DNA of 64,000 nt from Candidatus Leptofilum proximum (GTDB lineage: Bacteria; Chloroflexota; Anaerolineae; Promineifilales; Promineifilaceae). Under the pieces are notes generated by a model. The model did not search any database. It was not told the DNA's origin and worked only from the letters and a program-made list of their open reading frames with translations. Made by a program: the position numbers and the translations under genes. Numbering within the stretch: the first letter of the stretch is position 1; each line of letters opens with the position of its first letter. This document shows, in pieces, positions 57,848-64,000 of this stretch. Location of the stretch: positions 124,001 to 188,000 of the forward strand of contig JADJXK010000002.1 of NCBI GenBank assembly GCA_016710325.1, in the 5' to 3' direction.

Positions 57848-59811
57848 GAAACGGTAATTGTGCCAACGGTCACCTCATTGCCCAGGCGGCTGCGGGCGTC
57901 TGTGTGGGTGGCAAAAATGTGGTCGGCATCGTACCAGCCGATGGTTAAATCGTAGCGGCCGTTGGGAGTGCTGGCAGGCAGCTCAAACTCAAATGATTCG
58001 GTGAGTATTTCGCCCACGGCCCAGCTTTGAGGTGGTTCCAAAATGGAGGCGGGTAGATGCACCAGCCGGGTGTGTGGCAGACCGGCAATCTGCGTCACCG
58101 CAAAACGATTGGCCGCTCCGTCCAGAGCAGCCATAAGCTGCCAGGTAGCCTCGATGCGGTACCGGTTTGGGCCAATTCCCGCAATGTTGTAAGCAAGCAG
58201 AGCGATTTCGTCAAAGGTAGCCAGTGGGGCAGTGGTTGGTGGGGTGGTTGGGCGGAAAACGGCCGCTGCCAACCCATTTCCCTCTCTGCCAAACAGCAGC
58301 AGCCCATCCTGCATGGCGATGAGCTGAAAATCCGGCTGGATGAGCAGAGTGCGGATGGTTTCATGTTCGTAGGCGGCGCCGCCTTCAAAGATGAGCTCCG
58401 TCTCGATGGGATCGGCCAGGGCGGCGTCGTAGAGGGCATCGGTGATGACGTATTCCACCTGAGGCAGCAGTTCCGCCAGCGGACGGCCGTCTACATAGCT
58501 GGTGAGGTACAAAATCTCCCGGTTGGCCAGCCGCACCGCCGAGAGCTGGTCGGCAGCCAGCGGCGCGGCTGCGGGCACGTAGGTTGCCAGCCAATCGGCC
58601 TTAAAGCCATCCCGCGGAATGACGCCAAAGCGCGTGCTGCTGAGTCCCTGGTCCAGCGCCGGGCGGTCCAGGTAAAACTGGGGGCTGATTGGCGTGTCGA
58701 TGAAAGCCAGGTTGAAGGCCAGGACCATAAACAGGGTCAGCTGCAGCCGCCCTTGCCAGGATGGCTTTTTGCCCGCAGGCACGGGATCGTTTAGCTGTTT
58801 GGCGGCGCCGTAAAGAACGGCCGTTACCAAAAACGGCGCGGCCAGGGCGTAATGGTGGGTGCGATAGCTAAACGACGGTCCAAAATCGCTGCTGAGCAGG
58901 GCAGGCACCACGGTGACGGCGGCAGGCAGCAGCCAGAGCGGAGCCCGCCAGGCCAGCAGCAGCAGGGCGGGCATGAGGACAATCAGGGCATGAACGAGGC
59001 GGAGAACGGCCGTCTGCCCGATGAAGGCAACGTTAAAACGGCTGGCCAGGTAACCCAGTGCGCTCGACTGCACGTTGACGGCCTGGGCAACCTCGGCTGC
59101 CGGGGGAGCAAAAGCGGCGCGGATGGCAAAGAAGGCAATCAGGCCGTAAACCACTGCCACCAGACTGGTTGCCAATCCGGCGCGCCGCTCGCCCTTGAGC
59201 CAGAGCACGGCGCCCAGCGCGGCCGCCGGTGCGGCCACGTAAAATTTGCAGCTCAGCGCCAGCGCCAGCCAGAGGCCATAACTGCGCCACGCCTTCCGGT
59301 CGGCGGCTTCGATGGCCAGGAGCAAAAAGGGAGCGGCCAGCGTGTCTGAGTGAAATTCGGCGAGGACGGCCGTTTGGGCCACCGGATAAAAAAGGTAAAT
59401 GGCGCAGACAACCAGGGCGTACGTGGGATTGTTCAATTTGCGCCGGGCCAGCCGGTACAGCGGAATGCCGCCCAGGGCATAGAGCAGCGCCTGAATGACC
59501 AGCAGCGTTTGCGGCGTGGGAAACACGGCGTACACAGGCGCGATGGCAAAGTAGATTAGCTCCACATTGCGCGCCAACCGGCTGATGGCGATGCCCTGCC
59601 CGGTGAAAACCAACGGCAGCCCCTCCGTCGCGCTCCAGATCGCCTGGCTCATGGCGCCCAGGTCAAAATATTTACTGTTGAAGCCGGTGTACCGGGCCAG
59701 ACTCAGATAGCTCATCTCGGCAAACACAAACAAAACCAGGCCAGCCAGGATAAAAATGGGCCAGGTCTGTGGCTTGTGTGGGGTGGGGGCTTCTGCCTGC
59801 TTCATTATCAT
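57838..59811 (-). CDS. DUF2079 membrane protein
   Basis: 657 residues, about twelve membrane helices (~1-390) and an outer C-terminal beta-rich domain (~430-655). The conserved DUF2079 segment is near FDLGAMSQAIWSATEGLP and FHSDTLAAPFLLLAIE, with the second motif near SSDFGPSFSYRTHHYALAAP. The family has the GT-C glycosyltransferase fold, likely lipid-linked sugar transfer. The stop codon is donated by the GGAGATT repeat. It overlaps the GT39 gene by four bases. Confidence 0.85.
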   Translation of the reverse strand: MIMKQAEAPTPHKPQTWPIFILAGLVLFVFAEMSYLSLARYTGFNSKYFDLGAMSQAIWSATEGLPLVFTGQGIAISRLARNVELIYFAIAPVYAVFPTPQTLLVIQALLYALGGIPLYRLARRKLNNPTYALVVCAIYLFYPVAQTAVLAEFHSDTLAAPFLLLAIEAADRKAWRSYGLWLALALSCKFYVAAPAAALGAVLWLKGERRAGLATSLVAVVYGLIAFFAIRAAFAPPAAEVAQAVNVQSSALGYLASRFNVAFIGQTAVLRLVHALIVLMPALLLLAWRAPLWLLPAAVTVVPALLSSDFGPSFSYRTHHYALAAPFLVTAVLYGAAKQLNDPVPAGKKPSWQGRLQLTLFMVLAFNLAFIDTPISPQFYLDRPALDQGLSSTRFGVIPRDGFKADWLATYVPAAAPLAADQLSAVRLANREILYLTSYVDGRPLAELLPQVEYVITDALYDAALADPIETELIFEGGAAYEHETIRTLLIQPDFQLIAMQDGLLLFGREGNGLAAAVFRPTTPPTTAPLATFDEIALLAYNIAGIGPNRYRIEATWQLMAALDGAANRFAVTQIAGLPHTRLVHLPASILEPPQSWAVGEILTESFEFELPASTPNGRYDLTIGWYDADHIFATHTDARSRLGNEVTVGTITVSGD

Positions 59812-61370
59812 TCGGTTGCTTCCAGATCGTACAGCGTGAGCCTGATGCCCGGCAGCTGGATTTGTTCCAACTGCCTGTAGTGCGCCTTCAGCCAGCTGTG
59901 GGTGGGTGTGTTGGCGGCACTGGCAACGGCGGCATGGCGTGCATCGGCAAAGCCATGCGGGTCAAAATTGTAGAATGGCTCGGCGTGCCAGGCCAAATTG
60001 TGCTGTTCGGCGGCCAGCGCCAGCTGTTGGGTCATCGCGGCGGCAAACACCGGGGTGATGGTGTCGGTTTCTGGTGGGGGAATTTGCACGAAGGGGTAAC
60101 GGCCGTTGCCATAATAAGCCACCGGCAGCAGCACATCTTTATGGCCAATGATGACGGCCGTTTCCGAATCGCGCAGCTCTATCTGGGCAAAGGCAGTGGG
60201 CCAGCCGCTGCGGGCAAAAGCCGGGTTGCCCACCTGCTGCCACAAACTCAGCCCGGAAATAATCGTGACGACCAGCAAAACTGGCCAGAAAAGGGCTGCA
60301 TGCTGGCGCCAACGCTGCCAACCCAGGGTGGCCAGCAGCAAAAACGGCGGCAAACTGATGATGAGGTAGCGGTCGTGGTAAATGGAAAAACCGCTGGCGG
60401 GCAACAAGCCATTCTCCAGCGAAACGAGGAAGGTGATGGCCAACGGCAGGACCAGCCAGATGAGCAGCAGGCGGGTGTGTAATGTCTGGCGAGATAACGG
60501 TTCACCGGTAGCATCTTTTTTCCGCAAAAATGGCAGGCTGCGGCCGATGCCCACAAGAAGGGCCGCGGCGCAAATGGCGGCCAGCCAGCTGCCGCGGCCC
60601 AGGCCAAATCCAGCAGCAAACACCGTGAGCGTCAGCGGCAGATCGGTCCAGTGGATCAGGTTAATCCAGTCGGGAACGGCCGTCCCGTAGCCATCTGTTC
60701 GGGTGAGGACTAAGGTGACCCACGGGGCAAACGCGGCCGCCACAAACAGCATGGTGATAAACCAGCCCACCGTCTGGCGGCGGAGGCGCTGCCGGTGCAG
60801 GACAAAAAAGATGTAGTGCACCAGCACCATAAAAAAGGCGAAATAGTGGGTGTACAAAGCGGCCGTCATGGCCAGGCCGTAGGCCAGCCACAGCGGCCAG
60901 CGGTTGTCTGCTAAAAGGCGCAGCAGGCAGAGGTGGGCCAGCAGCAGCAGCGCAGGCAGCAGAGCGTACATGCGCACCTCTTGTGAATACCAGATGTGCA
61001 GCGGGGAGATGGCCAGCAAAAAAGCCGCCAGAAATCCCGCCGCCGTGCCACCCAGCCGACGGCCGATCTGGTAGAGCAAAGCCACGCTCGCTGTGCCCAT
61101 ATAGACTGAAAACAGGCGGAGGATGATGGCGTCTGTGCCGATCTGGGTCCAAAACCGCATGACCCAGTAATAAAACGGCACCTGGTCGCGAATGCCAACG
61201 AGGTTCGTCAGCATCACACTGAGCGGCATGGTGGTGCGTTCCCACGTTTTGAGTTCGTCCCACCACAGGCTTTGCTGGGCCAGGCCAAACAGCCGCAGGC
61301 CAAAAGCCAGCAGCAAAAGTAGGATGAAGGGGAGGGACGGCCGTTTCCGCCAGCCTGTAGGCCAATTCAT
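59808..61370 (-). CDS. GT39-type glycosyltransferase
   Basis: 520 residues, GT-C fold with about eleven helices. The catalytic loop has SLWWDELKTWERT (the Asp-Glu of the ExD/DE motif). Further on, QVPFYYWVMRFWTQIG and LAISPLHIWYSQEVRMYALL match the conserved arrangement of PMT/ArnT enzymes that move sugars from a lipid carrier. The acceptor is unknown. Contacts to both neighbours (four-base and one-base overlaps) tie it into one operon of envelope-glycan genes. Confidence 0.85.
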   Translation of the reverse strand: MNWPTGWRKRPSLPFILLLLLAFGLRLFGLAQQSLWWDELKTWERTTMPLSVMLTNLVGIRDQVPFYYWVMRFWTQIGTDAIILRLFSVYMGTASVALLYQIGRRLGGTAAGFLAAFLLAISPLHIWYSQEVRMYALLPALLLLAHLCLLRLLADNRWPLWLAYGLAMTAALYTHYFAFFMVLVHYIFFVLHRQRLRRQTVGWFITMLFVAAAFAPWVTLVLTRTDGYGTAVPDWINLIHWTDLPLTLTVFAAGFGLGRGSWLAAICAAALLVGIGRSLPFLRKKDATGEPLSRQTLHTRLLLIWLVLPLAITFLVSLENGLLPASGFSIYHDRYLIISLPPFLLLATLGWQRWRQHAALFWPVLLVVTIISGLSLWQQVGNPAFARSGWPTAFAQIELRDSETAVIIGHKDVLLPVAYYGNGRYPFVQIPPPETDTITPVFAAAMTQQLALAAEQHNLAWHAEPFYNFDPHGFADARHAAVASAANTPTHSWLKAHYRQLEQIQLPGIRLTLYDLEATE

Positions 61371-62845
61371 CAGTTTGCCTGCTCAAAAAGGAAGATGCGA
61401 ATGCCGCCGATTGTCTGCTCGTCAAGCAAGGTATGGCTGGCGGCGATAGTTTTATATTGGGACTGCTGCCACTCAATGCTGTGCTCCAGGGCGACGATGA
61501 CCCAGAAACGGCCGTTGGCGCTAGTCTCCAAATCTGCCAGGGACCAGACCTGCCCACCAAGCGCCGCGTAAACGGCCTCGGGCTTACGCGGATCGGGGTC
61601 CCCGGCCAGCACGCCCTGGCTGAGCAGGGGCGCGTAGCGCAGGGCGGGCAGATAAGAGCCATCGCTGGTGTGCAGCACCACATCGCCCGGCGCGGCATTT
61701 TGGAGCACAAAGGCGGTGGCGTCCCGGTACGGCGGCTTGACGAGCGGTCCGAGATGATAGCTCACGGTCCCCACCAGCATGAGCAGCAGCGCCAGCCCGG
61801 TCAGGTAAGGCAGCGGCGATTGGCGTCGGGTCACCCCCCAGGCCAGCCAGATGATGAGAAACGGTGCGACGGCGGCCAAAGTGCGTTCGGGGAGGAAAAA
61901 CGGCCGTACCACGTACACGCCCAGCGGCAGCCCCAGCACACAAATAATGATCAGCAGGATCAGCCCAAGACCAGAGGGGATTTGCTGGCGTCCCAGCTTG
62001 CGCAGCTCCAGCAAAAAAACAATCAGGTAAGCGAAGAAGATGAACAAAATGAGGCCGCTGTACCAAAAGCTGCTGGACATGCCAAACAGCAGAAACACGG
62101 GCGCGGTGAGCGGCTTGAGGGGGTTGAAGGCGGTGGCTTGCTGCAGCGGCCGTAAGCTGCCCAGAGCTGGTTGTGCCTCGGCCAACATTAAATTGAGCCA
62201 GGGAATGAAGCAAATGAGAATAACGGCCGTCATCGCCGCCGTTGCCCAGAAGGCACGTTTGTGACTACGGTAGGTGAGCAGGGCGTGCAATCCGACACCC
62301 GCCAGAGCCAAAAAAGCAAACAGGTGCGTGTACACCGCCAGCAAAAACAAACCACCAGCCACAAACCACAAGCCACCAGTCTCTTTTTGACGAGCATGGA
62401 GGGTAACGGCCGTTGCCACAACCACAAGCAGCATGAGCAGGGTATACATGCGCAGCTCATGGCTGTAGAGGATGTGGAAGGGAGAAACGGCCGTCAGTGC
62501 GGCGGCCGTCAGGGAAACGGTGCGATTTTCGAATAATTGCTGGCCAAGCAGGTAAACAGCCGGGATGAGCAGGATGCCCAAGAGGGTGGAGAGGAGTTTT
62601 ACGGCCGTATCAGAATCAGGCACCAGGTCTAGCCAGAAATGCAGCAGGAAGTAATACAGCGGTGGGTGGCTAGACTGTACCGTGTTGTTGGCGATCTGGC
62701 TAACCGGCAGCCGCGCCGCCAGGTAGCTGATTGCCTCATCCAGCCATAAGCTGTCCCGCCCCAAACTGAAAAGGCGGAGAAAAATTGCGGAGAGCAGGAT
62801 CGAGGCGAGCACGCCTTGGGCCGGTAGCTTGGCTGCTGATTTCAT
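61370..62845 (-). CDS. GT39-type glycosyltransferase
   Basis: 491 residues, paralogue of the preceding gene. LGRDSLWLDEAISY holds the catalytic DE, TVQSSHPPLYYFLLHFWLDL the second motif, and AVSPFHILYSHELRMYTLL the third, as in the neighbour. About eleven helices. The stop overlaps the next start by one base. It probably transfers a lipid-linked sugar to an envelope acceptor. It is octamer-rich (seven sites). Confidence 0.86.
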   Translation of the reverse strand: MKSAAKLPAQGVLASILLSAIFLRLFSLGRDSLWLDEAISYLAARLPVSQIANNTVQSSHPPLYYFLLHFWLDLVPDSDTAVKLLSTLLGILLIPAVYLLGQQLFENRTVSLTAAALTAVSPFHILYSHELRMYTLLMLLVVVATAVTLHARQKETGGLWFVAGGLFLLAVYTHLFAFLALAGVGLHALLTYRSHKRAFWATAAMTAVILICFIPWLNLMLAEAQPALGSLRPLQQATAFNPLKPLTAPVFLLFGMSSSFWYSGLILFIFFAYLIVFLLELRKLGRQQIPSGLGLILLIIICVLGLPLGVYVVRPFFLPERTLAAVAPFLIIWLAWGVTRRQSPLPYLTGLALLLMLVGTVSYHLGPLVKPPYRDATAFVLQNAAPGDVVLHTSDGSYLPALRYAPLLSQGVLAGDPDPRKPEAVYAALGGQVWSLADLETSANGRFWVIVALEHSIEWQQSQYKTIAASHTLLDEQTIGGIRIFLFEQAN

Positions 62846-62853
62846 TGGTAGCT

Positions 62854-64000
62854 TTATGGCAGGGGGCAGGCCGTGAGAATCAATGACCCATCTTGGAATA
62901 ATATATCTTCTTGGGCTATGTTTTCCAGGGCGAAGTCACGGCGAGTGGCCAGTATTTGCTGCATCTGTGTATCAAATGGTTCGAATAAAAATGCCCCCTC
63001 CTGAATATAGCGATCTGCAAAAGTGTCTTGATGGATGAGGAGATAATCTACCTCGTACTTCTGGCAAAACTGGTTGACCGTTTGTCGATCGGCGGCGTAG
63101 TAACTTTCCAGGGCTTCTTGCATTAGAAGCTGGTTGGTATGCGGCGTTTCACAGCTGAACAAAATCATTCTTTGGGCAAAAAGGGGGATGTTATCCAGGC
63201 TGCACGGGTTCCCGGCCAGGCGACTATCTTTAGGCAAGGTTTGCAAATAGGCAAACAGCACATGGTCGGCTTCGGGTGGGTCAGCGTTTTCGTCGAGGAT
63301 ACGGCCGTAAATTGCCAATCCCACAAATATGCAAAAGCCTAAAACGACCCAACTTCGTGTAGAAATGCTGGTGGCGTTTGCTGCGGCAACTTGCGATGAC
63401 GGTGAGGGTTCTTTCCGCAAATTTCGGACCAGCAGCAGCGTGACAAGCACGAGCCACAACAGGGCAAAGGCAATAGAGAAGTTAAAAAACAGCTGCCGAT
63501 CGGGAAACCGGAACCAACCGTAAACAATGACTGGTGCCATAAGCAGGGTGACACTGGCGACCAATGTGACGGGCTTCCGACTGTATTCGCTTATTATTTT
63601 TGCAGCGTGATGCATGGCTGCTTTGCCATTTAGCACAAGATAAAAAAGGGAAGCAAGCACAATGGTTGTTTGGGTGTACCGGCTGGGAAAGTAAAGCGGA
63701 AAGGATTTAGTGAGAAATATACCGAGCCAGGCAAGCACAAAGCAGATGAGGCTGGCGCTGAGCAAAACAAGAACGATGGGTGGCAAGGGGCGGCTTTGTG
63801 ATTTCAATAAAAATTTCATGCCAAGAGCTAGAAAAACCAAAATCACCGCATTGAGGGCATCGCTGCCAAAAACAAACAACCCGCCCGGTCCGGTGTAGGG
63901 GAACACCGTAAACAGAGGATAACGTCCTTCCGTGAGCGGACCGAGATCAAAAAACGAACTGGTTTGGTCAATGCTGCTGGCAACCTGGTCACTGCCCTGT
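62854..64000 (-). CDS. Polytopic membrane protein, 5' end outside window
   Basis: At least 380 residues, open to the window edge (no in-frame stop above 63906). The visible part has about eight membrane helices and ends in a small soluble domain (HQDTFADRYIQEGAFLF...ILTACPLP). The arrangement parallels the other GT-C proteins of the run. No catalytic motif is seen in what remains, so the function is unassigned. The stop is eight bases ahead of the next gene. Confidence 0.7.
   Translation of the reverse strand, partial: QGSDQVASSIDQTSSFFDLGPLTEGRYPLFTVFPYTGPGGLFVFGSDALNAVILVFLALGMKFLLKSQSRPLPPIVLVLLSASLICFVLAWLGIFLTKSFPLYFPSRYTQTTIVLASLFYLVLNGKAAMHHAAKIISEYSRKPVTLVASVTLLMAPVIVYGWFRFPDRQLFFNFSIAFALLWLVLVTLLLVRNLRKEPSPSSQVAAANATSISTRSWVVLGFCIFVGLAIYGRILDENADPPEADHVLFAYLQTLPKDSRLAGNPCSLDNIPLFAQRMILFSCETPHTNQLLMQEALESYYAADRQTVNQFCQKYEVDYLLIHQDTFADRYIQEGAFLFEPFDTQMQQILATRRDFALENIAQEDILFQDGSLILTACPLP

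Noticed and set aside
2060..63308. ACGGCCGT as a DNA uptake sequence
   Set aside because: Uptake sequences are usually longer and directional. This octamer is a palindrome, and no competence genes are in the window. Not excluded genome-wide, but a HIP-like element fits better.
1..64000. CRISPR array
   Set aside because: The iterated hairpins have adjacent units without spacers of constant length, and no cas gene is present.

Overview
The window looks like a chromosomal segment of a moderately GC-rich, filament-type member of the Chloroflexota (Anaerolineae / Promineifilum-like). This is inferred from several things: a form I-type RuBisCO large subunit with no small-subunit gene beside it, F420-related genes (cofC and an FbiB-C-terminal-like nitroreductase), DUF2207, DUF2079 and DUF4350 membrane proteins, and many lipoproteins with Thr/Pro-rich linkers. 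No rRNA, phage or CRISPR array is visible. There are two tRNA genes (Thr-CGT, Arg-CCT) and one complete insertion sequence of about 1000 bp.

Layout. 1-3296: Calvin-cycle operon (3' end of rbcL, prk, rpe, cbbY). 3455-5471: lysA, a pentapeptide-repeat gene and tRNA-Thr. 5639-8595: a transmembrane Ser/Thr kinase fused to an apparently dead M14 peptidase domain, followed by an intact M14 lipoprotein. 8775-11692: two SPFH/band-7 membrane proteins. 11789-13806: DUF2207 protein and a YgiT-type zinc finger. 14060-18544: an ABC importer of the NMT1/THI5 type with an IclR-PNPOx fused regulator and cofC, then a nitroreductase. 19615-23126: thiolase and FadB-like enzyme. 23244-32112: an EAD7-like membrane protein and a DUF58 / P450 / MoxR / DUF4350 / DUF4129 / two-membrane-protein cluster. 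32226-38307: UDG-like protein, baeRF-like protein, HtrA protease, tandem phosphofructokinase, gamma-glutamylcyclotransferase. 38447-41929: tRNA-Arg, GNAT and a PadR-headed membrane operon. 42116-50829: priA, Kelch lipoprotein, HNH protein, acyl-CoA dehydrogenase, a tiny membrane peptide, yggT and yggS. 50878-54937: two lipoproteins, a HisKA-only protein and dtd. 54978-55977: insertion sequence. 56047-64000: a run of polytopic GT39/DUF2079-like membrane proteins, the last cut by the window edge.

Two genome-scale signals cut across the genes. First, the palindromic octamer ACGGCCGT occurs about 120 times by hand count (roughly one per 530 bp; one or two expected by chance). It is read in all three codon frames and is absent from the transposase, the EAD7-like gene, and rbcL/prk. 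It behaves like a highly iterated palindrome (compare HIP1 of cyanobacteria) that I do not know to be described for this phylum. Second, intergenic gaps are filled with hairpins whose arms are short units repeated two or three times (CACAGATT-, GGAGATT-, GTGAATT-, CCGCGTTCAT-, TGGTTAA- and CGCGAATT-type). Some have entered genes and are translated, and some supply a gene's stop codon.

No stretch longer than 300 bases lacks a gene; the larger gaps hold these repeats, the tRNA genes or terminators.
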